64,000 nt of DNA from Aquatica leii (GCA_035610365.1 CM069435.1:89003389-89067388), one strand, 5' to 3'; positions 39,781 to 50,269 are shown, counted from the stretch's first letter. Numbers and translations are program-made. Notes: a model not told the origin generated them from the sequence alone.

Positions 39781-41000
39781 CGGTAGGTGAATGAATGAAC
39801 CGCGTCTAGTCTAGCCGTGGCCTACTGTTTAATGAAGTTACGTCATAGATTATGTTTCCACAGCACACTAAGATTAGATTCGGCGGCGTTTGGCAGGTTC
39901 CGCGTTTTTCTTCTCCCGGAAAAGCGACGAAAATGAAACGGCATTAAGAAGTGGAAGACAAAGTGCGTCGCATTTTCCTTTTAGATCCCAAAGAGATATA
40001 AATGAAAATAAATAGTACAACATTTAATACAAAATTATTAATGATGCCATATTTCTAAGTACAATTTCTATCCGTGTATATCCCGAATATAAAGTAAATC
40101 TACGTAATAACGGAGACCCCTATCACTTTATTATTGCGTACGAGCGTCTATTTTAGAAAACGGGGGGGAGTTTGAAAACAATAACACGTTTGGATCTTTT
40201 ACGCACCAAAACGAACGTAGATGATAAATTTTAGTCCATATTTTGAATGTATTTCGTAAAACAGAAGGTGGAGGAGCAACAATAGACTTCTATTTGTTTG
40301 ATAAATTGCTCGCCGTTTCCCGCACACTTTCTCAGCGTGGAAATCGAAAAAAGTCGGTTTCGTCGAGACGGTGCCTCAAACCGATTTTTTAAACCGGTAA
40401 TTAGCGACTCGGGACTAAATTATGCACCAGACATAATTTTAAACGAAACACGAGTTGGATTAAAGGTTTTAAAATCTCAAGTTTGCGGAATTAGGCACAA
40501 GTTTTAACCTAATCCAAGGAACAGAACATATAAGAACGGATTAACATACAAACATGAAGCTTTAAAACTAGATTTTCTTTATAACTAATGTGTGCAAATT
40601 AACTTAGCAAAATTTCTTTCGAAATTAGACTTTTGGCTCGTTTGTCGTAAAAGCGACGACGTCTAATCTAAAGCGAGGCCTACTTCGTTTCGACGTTTTT
40701 ACTCGACGCGATACAATTTTTAAATTTAGTTTATTTCGTTTAATAAATTTTCATTAGCGAGCTAACGCAGACGTAATTAATTGTTTTTAAACTTTTAGCT
40801 TGATTAAAAAATCCGTTTTATGTAAAATTTACTCGTAAAAGTTTAGCATTGCCATCTTGCGGAATTACACTTTGACATATACGGAACAGCGCCATCTAAG
40901 TTGTGATAGCGAAATAACTAAATGCTTGTTAGTACGCAACTGTAACAGAGACATGGAACGGTTTGCGTCTTATGTTTTCAAAAAATAGCACTACAATTTC
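39781..41000. other. CpG-containing island after array D, no gene seen
   Basis: It contains the inverted form of the shared motif, TGGCCTACTGT (39,818-39,828), and GAGGCCTACTTCGTTTCGAC (40,675-40,694), which resembles 34,681-34,700. Two PHO/YY1-like GCCATCTT/GCCATCTA sites lie at 40,851 and 40,891. The 69-codon open frame at 40,298-40,507 has no recognisable motif, and I do not accept it as a gene. Confidence 0.4.
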
Positions 41001-42240
41001 ATAGCTTTCGTTTTTAAAACTACATTGTTTTAAATAGATGAATACAACGACAATTTTAAATGCTATTGCAAATATAAAATTATAAGAATATCTTACGATG
41101 CTTTGGAATTAAAAACAATTGACAAATGTAGTTTTTAATAAACATCGCAATCTTAATTTGCACTAACACCTTTATTATAAAGACAAAGACAACTTTTCTC
41201 ATTTTTATTAGATTACTTTAATTTAAAGTACAATCGGTTATATTAGTCTTGAAACGAGTATAACATATTCAAATCTAGTTATAAGCGTTGCTTTTTCTAT
41301 AATCTAGGAAGCGGTGCTTTCGCGGCAATCTTTGATCGGTGTTAGTGTTTGCGTTAGATTAAAATCTATGTGCAGAATGCTTAGTAGTTATTACAGACAA
41401 CACCTGTTTATTTATTCATGACTATGTTTGATTTTTTGTTCTCGGTTGATGAAGTTAGGTTAGCAATTGTTTTTTCCTTAAAGCCATTCGCAGTTTAAAT
41501 TTTGTTTCAATAATTTACTCTAATTATAGATATTTAAAAGAAGTATTGACTCGCCTACCTTTTATTAAAAAAACATTTTTTTTTTAAACAATAAAGCACT
41601 CGTCAAAAATATTGTTTTAATAAGCACACTTCGATTACGAGTTAAACATTTAACGTAGGCGTTAACTTTACTTACAGGGTCTATTAAATGTACCTACTAT
41701 TAATAGTAATTGCTACGCATTCTTACCACAATTAATATAAAATCAGTTTTATAACTCTATTTATATACAGAATGCTTAAAATTTGTTAATTATAATTAGA
41801 ACTAGAAAAATAAATTGCACAAAAATAATGGACGGTAATAAGATTTCCATACTTAGATTAGAATGCAGAAGGCACAAAACTTGTAAGTTGACGCACACCT
41901 AAAGAAAATACTGATTACAAAACAGAATGTATACAGGATGTTATTAGTTGTAATCACAATAAAAAAAACAATCTTTTTTGGTTCAAAATGCAATGACTAA
42001 TTTTAACAAAATTATGTTTTAGAAAATATTAGTTAATTTACAAAATAGTAATTATCTTTCTAAAGCAACGTTGCAATTTAGCTAAGTTAGAAAAATTATT
42101 GTAAATTAAAGTACAGCACAGATAACAGTCATCGATGATCTAGTGACAACTGACACTGCCAAAATTCCAATTGTAAAAAAACAACATAAAAATCAATTGA
42201 TACTATTAATTGAATCACGTATGATAACTAGAAAGCAATA
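41001..42240. other. AT-rich spacer, possibly a decayed repeat array
   Basis: The phrase 'cagaatgctta' occurs near 41,375 and 41,769, with a variant 'cagaatgtata' near 41,923. 'gttattagttgtaat' and 'agttattacag' variants follow them. No period can be fixed and no coding sequence is visible. Confidence 0.3.
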
Positions 42241-42242
42241 TA

Positions 42243-42466
42243 CCGGGTATCCCAAAATTGCAGGGAAATAAAGCGTATTGTAGAGGTCAAAATAAGTCGA
42301 TTGGACCCTATTTATATCTATATCAAAATGTACCGTTTGTCCGTGATAAGAGTTCAAAGTCTACTTAAAAAATCACATTTTTCTACGCTGGCGCTGTTCA
42401 GAAATGCGTTAAACAAATTTAATAAAATTTTACAAAAGTGCATTCTAGAAAATTATCCTACTTTCA
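42243..42466 (+). repeat. Left terminal inverted repeat of the mariner-type element
   Basis: It aligns with the reverse complement of 44,662-44,871. Conserved blocks are 'cgtattgtagaggtcaaaat', 'gctgttcagaaatg', 'aacaaatttaat' and 'ttatcctactt'. The arms differ by scattered substitutions and a few indels. Confidence 0.75.
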
Positions 42467-43422
42467 GTAATAAATAAAACAAAAATAACTGTAAGAAGGT
42501 TAAAATCGCCCTCGCCCCATTGTATTTTTTTTAAATAAATTTTTTAGGGTTGGTAATTCGTACAAAACTTTTTTAACGTAAAAATTTGCTCATCATCTTC
42601 ATTTTTTAACTCTTGCAAAAACTCTGTGTTTCGCATAGTTTTGAAGAAAAAAAAATGTTTTCTCAAATCCTGATAATCCATATTCTTAGTAGAAGTTTAA
42701 TTATAAAATTTAGTTGGCCGTAGACACGAACAAAACAAAAGTCACGATTTTCACAGAAAACAAAATCATACTCGTCCCAGTTTATTGTTGACAGTACATG
42801 TTCCAGTAATTTGTTCACTTGTAGTTGCTTTTGTATTGATTTTTTACCGCAATCACCATTATTGCTTTAATTGCTATTGCTGTTCCTTTGACAGCTGTAA
42901 AATTATAAATATCTTTTTTAAAAAAAGGTCAACATGCTATTAATTTTTGGATTATGTCAAAGCAACTGCATCGAAAGTGTATCGAGAGAAGTATCCAAAT
43001 CTGAGAATTCCAAATCACAAAATTTTTACCCGAATTGATAGACATTTTCGAGAAAAATTAAGTTTAAAGCCAGTAAGAAATAACGCTTAAAGCTCACGGC
43101 AAGTCCAAACACCCATTTGCGGAAGATGCTGTTTTTTAAAGAGTTGATGACAATCACGAGACCAGTACCAGAACATTGCAGCGTGAGACTAGGATTCTAA
43201 AAAGCACTGTAAGTCGGATCTTTTGAGATCGAGTAGGTACTTCGTGCATTCCACATCCAGGCAATTCAAAAATAATTTCCACTTGATCACGTTTAAATTT
43301 TTCACAAATTGTTGGAGAACGCAGAGTAGTCGACAATGTATTCCACACTAATACTTTGTTTACTGATGAGTCTTGTTTTACACCTTGTGGAATGACAAAC
43401 GTACACAGTCAGCATATTAAAG

Positions 43423-43434
43423 CAGATAAAATTT
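43423..43434. repeat. Target-site duplication, left copy (12 bp)
   Basis: CAGATAAAATTT here is repeated exactly at 43,938-43,949, immediately outside the Penelope-like insertion. Confidence 0.75.
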
Positions 43435-43509
43435 AACAGCGAAGGCTTCCACGGCCGGAATCCATACTATGATAAGAATGTCTTCCGGATTTGGACCGTG
43501 TCATTGTTG

Positions 43510-43567
43510 TTGTAATCAAAGTTGCCAACGTTTCGCCCACTTTCGCAAGGGGCTTCATCAGGGCGTG
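43510..43567 (-). ncRNA. Hammerhead-ribozyme-like core, nested copy, left arm
   Basis: On the minus strand CTGATGA (43,561-43,555) is followed by stem II, GCCCCTT...AAGTGGGC type, and GAAAC (43,534-43,530). These are the conserved core boxes of the hammerhead fold, known from Penelope-like terminal repeats. Stems I and III are less certain by eye. Confidence 0.5.
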
Positions 43568-43834
43568 AGATAAATTGCAAAACTCAAACAAGCAACCGAA
43601 ATCTAACTAGGAACTTCTCAAAAATTAGGTTATCAACTTGTGAAACAAACCATAATCCAAACTCTGAAAAGGTTAGAAAGAAAACGATAACTTGAAAAAG
43701 CAAACGAAAATTTAACAAAGAACCACTCCAGAGTTAGGTAATCAACTTGTGAATCAAGCCAGATTCTAAACTCCGTACAAGTGAGAAGTCCTTAGTTAGA
43801 TTTCGGTTGCTGGTTTGAGTTTTACGGTTAATCT

Positions 43835-43895
43835 CACGCCCTGATGAAGCCTCTTACGAAAGTAGGCGAAACGTTGGCAACTTCGGTTACAACAA
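43835..43895 (+). ncRNA. Hammerhead-ribozyme-like core, nested copy, right arm
   Basis: CTGATGA at 43,841-43,847 and GAAAC at 43,868-43,872 flank a stem II of the form GCCTCTT...AAGTAGGC. Compared with the left arm, one C:G pair has become T:A, so pairing is kept. The 3' sequence GGCAACTTCGGTTACAAC can form part of stem III with a UUCG loop. Confidence 0.5.
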
Positions 43896-43937
43896 CAATT
43901 ACACGGTCCAAACCCGGAAGACATTCTTATCATAGTA

Positions 43938-43949
43938 CAGATAAAATTT
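43938..43949. repeat. Target-site duplication, right copy (12 bp)
   Basis: CAGATAAAATTT is identical to 43,423-43,434 on the other side of the insertion. Confidence 0.75.
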
Positions 43950-44661
43950 GTACATACCTATTATTAAAAGTAGACATTATCAACAAAAGTTTAAAATTAA
44001 TGTCTGGGACAGAATTATTAGCAATTGTATGGTTGGGTTGTTTCGATTGCCTGATCAGCTGAATGGCACTAATTTCCTTCGTTTTCTTCAGGAAAGTTTG
44101 CCAGAATTACTAGAAAATTTGCTCCTTAGTTTGCGTCAAACATGCTTTTCATGCACGACGGTGCACCACCTCATTTTGCACTTGCCTTAATAAAATATCC
44201 TAATGAACAATTTGCTGGTAGATGGATTTAGTAGGGGACAAGAAACACCTATTCAATAGCATCCGCAGTCTCCAAATTTAAATTTTTGCGATTTCTTTAT
44301 CTGGGAGTGTTAAAAACACAAATGCACAAAATTTAAATTAATAATTTCGAACAAATGTAGAACAGAATTCAAAATGCTGTAAACGCACTACGAAAAAACG
44401 ACTATGTTTTAAAAAGAGTGCATTTCAATTTTTTACGTCGTTGACTTCTGCATTAATAAGGTGAAGGTCACATTGAACGATTTTTGTAGAAAAAGTTTTG
44501 TCTTTGTGTTTACCACTAACTAAATTTTGCATTACAATTTTATTAAACTTGTACTAAGAATATCGGTTATCAGTGGTTTAGAAAACATTTTTTTTAAACT
44601 ATGTAACCGCAAAGGCGGTTTGACCCTTCTACAATTATTTTTGTTTTTTTTTTTGACTACG

Positions 44662-44871
44662 GGAAGTAGGATAATCCTCTAAAATGCTTTTCAGTCAAAT
44701 TTCATTAAATTTGTTATGCACATTTCTGAACAGCGTATAAAAAATTAATTTTTTTTAACTCTCTCACTGATAAACGATACCTTTGATATATACATTAATA
44801 AAGTCCAATCAACTTATTTTGACCTCTACAATACGTGGTAGCTTTATTCTCAGCAATTTTTGGGCACCTTG
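44662..44871 (-). repeat. Right terminal inverted repeat of the mariner-type element
   Basis: This is the reverse-complement counterpart of 42,243-42,466. It ends '...gggcaccttg' before a TA. Confidence 0.75.
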
Positions 44872-44873
44872 TA

Positions 44874-45259
44874 TAACTACAAAACGTAAAAGTTAACGCT
44901 AAAATTGGTTAGAAGTGGTGTCTATATAATTGTAAAAACATCAGAAACCAATTGTTTCATGTTTTAGAACTTATCAGCACTGGTAAATACATTAATGTGT
45001 ATTTAAAACTACAAAAAGTTACAATAATTTTTTATATTTATATAAAAAGAAGTTAGTAATTTCCCAGTGCTGACGAGTTTCATAACAAAACAATTATTAA
45101 TAGATAATTGATTTTTGCTATTATTAAATCTTACATCAACATATTACTTTCTGTAGTTAGTTGTTTAAAAAGCGCGGCGGTCTCACTATTTCATTGTTTG
45201 TTGCTTTGCAACATTTTTTTGTCTAAAGTTGACATCTGTTAAGATTCCGATTTCATTCT
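44874..45259. other. AT-rich spacer between two mariner-type remnants
   Basis: I see no coding sequence and no repeat structure. A short GC-richer patch, 'gcgcggcggtctcac', at about 45,172 could be near the left edge of the next element, but no inverted terminus was found. Confidence 0.3.
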
Positions 45260-46140
45260 GTGTGTTATGTTAGAACACTTTTTAACTGAGGAACGTGTGT
45301 TCATTGTGAAAACGTTTTATCAAAATGAAGAAAGTTTTGCATCAACTGTCCGACCACTTCTTGAAATTCTCGTAATCAAGCACTGTATGAATTAACAAGA
45401 AAAATTAAAATTAGAAGTTCTGAGCGTCCCGATTTATTGAAAACATTGCTTTGGTTTGTGATAGCATTAATGTTAATACGCAGAAATGGATTAAACGTCG
45501 TTTCCAACAATTGAGCATAATGTACTTTTAATTGAGACAAATTCTTGTGCACAATCCTTATGTTCAATCTTACAAAATTCAATTATCTTTAAAATTGAGT
45601 GCCCTGTTATCAAAAGAGCCGAGATTTTGTTGGCTGGGTTCTGCAACAGTTCACTTAAATGGATTTGTCAACAAACAAAACTATCGCTTTTAGGAATAAA
45701 AAAAAATTGTTTGATTCATGAAAGAGAAATGCATCCCCACAAGTGCGGATTTTGGGCAGATGGTGTTATCGGTGCTTATTTTTTTAAAGATTAGGTAAGA
45801 CAAGGTGTGACAGTTAATGGAGACCGATACCTTACGATTGTAAAGGATCTTTTATAGTGTCACACTTTTAGCGAAACAATTCCGTTGCTCTATGAGAAAT
45901 TTTAGAATGGGATTGGCTCGCTTTGTGGTCGTGTGATTTAATTTCAGAAAACGAGTTTGGATATGCAAGCAAAGCAAAAAAGTCATATGCTCGATGTCAT
46001 TTTTTGCTGACTATTGTCACTCAGAAGATCAGTCATCAACCAGTACTGAAATACTTAAGTATCTACTATTGCTTATCGTTCACTGCATGTTCATGTCAGC
46101 AGACATAATGACACCATGGTAAACTTCTAGCAATTACGCT
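45260..46140 (+). pseudogene. Second decayed mariner-type transposase, different subfamily
   Basis: Translated pieces on the plus strand follow a DDE_3-type insect transposase. The N-terminal part is HFLTEERVFIVKTFYQNEES (about 45,272). The middle part is HLNGFVNKQNYRF (about 45,654), then CLIHEREMHPHKCGFWADG (about 45,712), VIGAYFF, and VTVNGDRYLTIVKDLL (about 45,810). The 3' part has a degraded SCDLI and LWGY-like segment (45,900-46,000). The sequence differs clearly from the element at 42,243-44,871, so it is not a copy of it. Stops and frameshifts are frequent. No terminal inverted repeats were identified, so the element boundaries are unknown. Confidence 0.6.
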
Positions 46141-47829
46141 TGTAACGACGTAGTCAGTTTGGTTATAGGTATCTGCGTTTTAAGTAAACAAAATCGTTTT
46201 GAAAATGGTTCTTTTATATTTTAAGATAAAACACAATTTTTTATAGAAAGATCGTTCAATAAATAAAAATTTAATAAAAGCTTTTTAGCAGTTGTTGGTA
46301 TGTCTATGGTAAAATTATACTTTACCGAATTTTTTTTTAATATCTAGAAGTTTTTTTAGAACGAACTGGATATTATTATTTAGAAAATAAATAAGCAATT
46401 AGTCCTAGATTTGGTATGAAAAGTACCTCTATATTTTGGAAATTTAGAATGTTACAGAAACTTGTCACTTGCATGTAAAAATTGAAAAAATAGTAATTTA
46501 CGTGCACGAGTCGAAAGTAAAGCATAGCATAACGATGGTTAATGTGAGTGAGTTATGCTATGAAATTTTCGACGAGAGTAACATACATTATTTTTTGTGT
46601 TTTGTAAAATGTCATTCTTTTTTGTAAAAAAAATTGAAATCACCAGAAATATAATTTTGGCACTACATTGACTTTAATGTGTTTTTTTTAATTGAAACAA
46701 AATTTTAAGATTTTAAAATGACTTTTCCATCTGTCACACACTCGTTCTGATATAATTTGAACACTTAGATTTATGTAGATTTCTACTTTTTACTTTGCCA
46801 CTCTAGAGCTTGTTTTGCATATTACATATTAACTAACAAATATTAACGTTTTGGTAGCACAAAAACATTTTATTCAAATTTGCTGTCTGCGAAAGACAAA
46901 CTTCTTTATAAAAAGTTGATTCTAGTTCAAAAATGTTTAGTTTTATGTTAAAATTGTGAAACATATACTAGGAGTATCGTTGATATTACGAGTTGGAGTT
47001 ACAATATGTAAAATAAGAACGGCGAAAGTTGGCGTTCACGTCATAAGTTTTTGAATCAATTTACGACACTTCTTTAAAAGATTCATTACAGCTTAACACA
47101 TGTTCATGTTTATCAATACAGTTTGCATGTCGTAACATGATTCAGAAACCTAGCTTTGTCTTTCCGACTTCTATTAGTAGTAGTTTGTTACAGGTTGTTG
47201 TAGACCATGCCTTACGTAGTCCAGCTCTGGTATAGTGATGCGGATCAGCCGTCAAGATAAGATTTAAGCGCCAACCCAATATTTGCCAGCAAGAATTTTT
47301 GCTTCTGGAACAGTGCAGTGAACCATTCAAGTTCGTAATTTAAAAAATCTACAAAAACATTTTAGAAAGTTGGTTGTTTTTCTAGACTGATAAAAACTCA
47401 GATTATTGTGTTCGTCAACAGAGGTCAGAGGTAGACACAGAAGAAGAAGTACATCAAAATCTGAAATATCTTTATAAATATTTCAAATAAAAAACAAATT
47501 GAAAAACATATGTTGAGACTTATTGGATGAGTTAATTAGTTTCTAATAAATCACAGAAAGCGAATAGTTTTCACGGTTTCAAAATTTAATGAACTGTTTT
47601 AGTCATCCATTCTAACTAAAGTGCTTAAGCCTTGATTGGTCAACAATCGTTTTGCTGTCAAATAAAATAGCAGTTTGGTGATGCCGGAACATCGTCTTCA
47701 AAGCACAAAAGTAGTTTTTTTGACGTAGTTTTTATTTTTTTTTAGAAGGACAATTACGTCTTATTTGATGCGTGTTTGCTTTGTTTTAGCATACATTTTT
47801 TAATCTTACCATTGTGAGTATTTTTTTAG
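46141..47829. other. AT-rich intergenic stretch without recognisable gene
   Basis: Apart from the hairpin near 46,508-46,572, I see only AT-rich sequence. A slightly GC-richer patch at 47,140-47,330 gives a 62-codon minus-strand frame with no motifs. No repeat period is evident. Confidence 0.3.
46508..46572. repeat. Imperfect hairpin, possible MITE core or small RNA hairpin
   Basis: CATAGCATAAC (46,523-46,533) pairs perfectly with GTTATGCTATG (46,552-46,562) across an 18-base loop. An outer GTCGAAA pairs with TTTCGAC (46,566-46,572) after short unpaired segments. The arms differ outside these blocks. Function is unknown: it could be the centre of a palindromic miniature transposon or a chance hairpin. 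Confidence 0.5.
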
Positions 47830-48289
47830 ATCTATATTAGAAACTTTACCGGCGTTATCAAGTGAGAGAGATTCAACAGAAAGCACGCCCAATGCAGCAC
47901 AACAAAAAATAAGAGAAAAATTAGTCAGTGGAGTAGTCACGGAGCATTGAAATTGTATTCTGAAACGTTGCTGGAGTGAGGAATTAGAGAGAATAATTTA
48001 GGAGGTACATAAGAAAATTTGACGTCGTAGGACCGGTAGAGACATGGCTCCAAAAGAGTAAGTAAAAAAAGACGAGAAGAGCAAATGCTAGATAAATTTG
48101 TGTGAGTAGTATAGCATGCTGAAAAGAGCAAGAAAAATAAAAAAAACATAAAAGTGAATAATTACAGGAGTAAAAAAAAGTGGAGAAAGAACGAAAAAAT
48201 AACGGACGCTCAACAAACCAGAAGAATGATAGAGAAAAACATACAATGATAGGAAAAAAAATTTTAAGATAGTGAGGGTGTCTAGCCAA

Positions 48290-48600
48290 AATACGAAAAA
48301 CACTAGAAGAAACCTTGAAGAGGCAATAAAAGAGACGAAAGTAAGCAGTTTAATAATAGAAAGAGATTTCAATGCAAAAATCGGAAACGAGGGTTAAAAA
48401 AGACGATCGTATAGGAAAAAGAAGATCCAAGGACAAGGCAATAAATAAAGAAGAGAAAACACTACTAAAAATGTGTCGAGGGAGAGAATAGGATATTTTA
48501 AATAACAACAAAGAAATGAAGGAAAGAGGAGAATTCACATATATAGGAAGAAGGAGACAGTCGGTGATAGATTACACCCTCGAAAACATTAAGCAAAACT
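48290..48600 (+). pseudogene. LINE endonuclease domain remnant
   Basis: ERDFNAKIGNEG (about 48,360) matches the GDFNA-type catalytic block of APE-like LINE endonucleases, with Arg in place of the usual Gly. RGEFTYIGRRRQSVIDYTL (48,524-48,580) matches the later TYxGxxGxSxIDYV block. The segment in between carries stops and frame changes. This domain would nick target DNA in an active element. Confidence 0.6.
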
Positions 48601-49059
48601 AAAAATAAGTAGAAACAGAGTACGTAACAATAAACATATGGACACCAGAAAACATAAACAAATGCCCACAGAAGTTAGAAGAAGTGGAATGGGAAGAAAC
48701 AGAAATAAATGGAATGGTACAAGAACTAACAACAAAGATAAAAAAAGCGACGCAAAATAAGACGTATAGGTGCAAAAAAAGGGATTATGAGAAAGAATAA
48801 ATGGTGGGACGAAAGGGTGTAACGAATTAAAACGGTAGACAAGAAAAACATTGAGACAATTGAAACTGGCAAACAGAAAAGGAGTAATATAATGAAATGT
48901 TGAGACGTTACAAAAAAACATGTAAAAAAATTAGAGCTTAAAAATTAGAAGAATAGCACATAAAAAAGATTACGAAAGACAGTTACATTTGGAAGTATCT
49001 AAATAAAGAAAGAAAAAAACGAAGAAAAAATCAAAATATTATACCAATAAAAGAATGGA

Positions 49060-50120
49060 GAAAACTTTTTATGGAGCTCTTAGGAGAAGAAGAAGAAAAA
49101 ACGAGAAAATTAAAAAGGAAATACAGTAAGAAGTAGAATAGGCGATGGGAAGATTGAAGAAAGCAAAAGCAGCAGGAAAGCATGGAATACAGATTGAAGA
49201 GTGAATACATGAAAAACAAAGGATAAAAAAGAAGGCAACAGTAATTATGAACAATATATAGAAAGGTGGAGTACTACCAAGTAAGTAGAAAAAGGGAATA
49301 ATAATCTTAATACACAAGAAAGGAAGCAGGAAAAAAATTAGACGGAGTTAAGTGTGTTAAACACAACATACAAAATCTATACTATGGCGCTGAAAGAAAG
49401 ATTAAAGAAGGAAATAGAGCAAAAACAAATATTACCTGATGGACAAGTCGGTTTTCGGGCGAAAATGGGTGATGGATAATATATACATACTAAAACACTT
49501 AGCAGATCATATAATAGAAAAGAAAGGTAGAAAGATGTACACAGTGTTTATCGATCTAAAATCTGCAATTGACAATATAAACAAACAGAAGCTTTAGAAA
49601 TATATGAGAAAGATTAAAATAAACGATTATTAATACCAAGAATAAAAGAAATATACGAGGAAACAGCAAATCAAATAAAGAGTCAAGCGGGAGATTCTGA
49701 ACCAAAAGATGACTGAAACAAAAATACTCATTAAGTCCAAGCCTATTTACAATTTATAAAGAAGATTTAGAAGAACCAATAGAAAAACAACAATCAGAAG
49801 AGATAGTAGTAGGAAAGACACTAGCATATGCGCACGACGTAGTAATGATGGTCAAGGAGGGAAAATGTATGAAGGTGATGGTAAAAACACTAGAAAGATA
49901 GTTGAAAAAAAAGATCTGAAAATTAACGTCGAAAAGACAAAGATAATGATATTTAAGAAAAAAGGCGAAAAAAGTATAAAAGAGAAATTTCAATGTGATG
50001 GAAAAAATATAAGAGTACAGAAAGAGTTCGCATATTTGGGATATAGGATGAGGCAGGATAATGAAGCACACGTGAGAGATAGGGTAGTCAAAGCCAACAA
50101 AGTAATGGGACGAGTTTGAA
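49060..50120 (+). pseudogene. LINE reverse transcriptase remnant
   Basis: The order of blocks fits a LINE reverse transcriptase. EWRKLFMELLGEE is at about 49,053, LNTTYKIYTMALKERLK is at about 49,357, ILPDGQVGFRAKMGDG is at about 49,430, and TVFIDLKSAIDNI at about 49,541 contains a catalytic Asp. LAYAHDVVMMVK is at about 49,821-49,856. In the family the last block is YADD, so the first catalytic Asp of the pair is now His. The longest open part (49,865-50,119) holds DLKINVEKTKIMIF and EFAYLGYRMRQDNEAHVRD, which are typical of the region after YADD. The domain is inactive by stops as well as by this change. Confidence 0.7.
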
Positions 50121-50269
50121 ACCTAGGAGAAAATAACATTTGAAATGGATATAGGTGAAAAAAGATATTATTTAAAAAATTAGTAAAAAGTATAATTTTG
50201 TACGAAGTGGAGATATGGAAATGGAAAAAACAACCGTAGCTGTAAACAATTCTAAAAAATTACTGGAAG

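Larger units (their letters stand above)
43435..43937. mobile_element. Penelope-like insertion made of two inverted terminal repeats, no ORF
   Basis: The left arm (43,435 to about 43,783, minus orientation) and right arm (about 43,791-43,937, plus orientation) match the terminal repeats of the larger Penelope-like element at 53,980-57,161. The outermost sequences are 'agcgaaggcttccac' on the left and 'cccggaagacattcttatca' on the right. It is bounded by a 12-bp duplication and sits within the mariner-type transposase. Each arm carries a hammerhead-like core. It contains no reverse transcriptase, so it is a non-autonomous or internally deleted copy mobilised in trans. Confidence 0.75.
42940..44340 (+). 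pseudogene. Decayed mariner-type transposase, interrupted by an insertion
   Basis: Pieces of a DDE_3-type insect transposase occur in order on the plus strand. The helix-turn-helix region is ATASKVYREKYPNLRIPNHK (about 42,960). It is followed by FTDES (about 43,355), which includes the first catalytic Asp. Then the Penelope-like insertion at 43,435-43,937 splits the frame. Downstream are KINVWDRIISNCMVGLFRLP (about 43,990), FMHDGAPPHFALA (about 44,146), which includes the second catalytic Asp, and a GRWI block (about 44,220). The family motif around the third acidic residue is only weakly visible (FLYLGVLKTQ, about 44,290). Stops and frameshifts occur throughout and no product is possible. 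Confidence 0.7.
42243..44871 (+). mobile_element. Tc1/mariner-superfamily element with long inverted ends
   Basis: The left end starts 'ccgggtatcccaaaattgc'. The reverse complement of the right end starts 'caaggtgcccaaaaattgct'. Both continue with 'gtattgtagaggtcaaaat' and stay alignable to a shared 'ttatcctactt'. This gives inverted ends of about 215 bases (42,243-42,466 and 44,662-44,871). TA dinucleotides flank both ends (42,241-42,242 and 44,872-44,873), as expected for Tc1/mariner target duplication. Inside is a decayed transposase, itself interrupted by a Penelope-like insertion. Confidence 0.8.

Noticed and set aside
39818..40694. GGCCTAC pair as terminal inverted repeats of a single transposon
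   Set aside because: The two sites here are in the same orientation and the spacing differs from the other islands. No target duplication is visible.
1..42240. CRISPR-like periodic repeats
   Set aside because: The repeats are degenerate and contiguous without unique spacers, and the transposon content is eukaryotic.
47937..49317. A series of Phe/Leu/Ser-rich minus-strand frames resembling membrane proteins
   Set aside because: They are the antisense of the purine-rich LINE coding strand.
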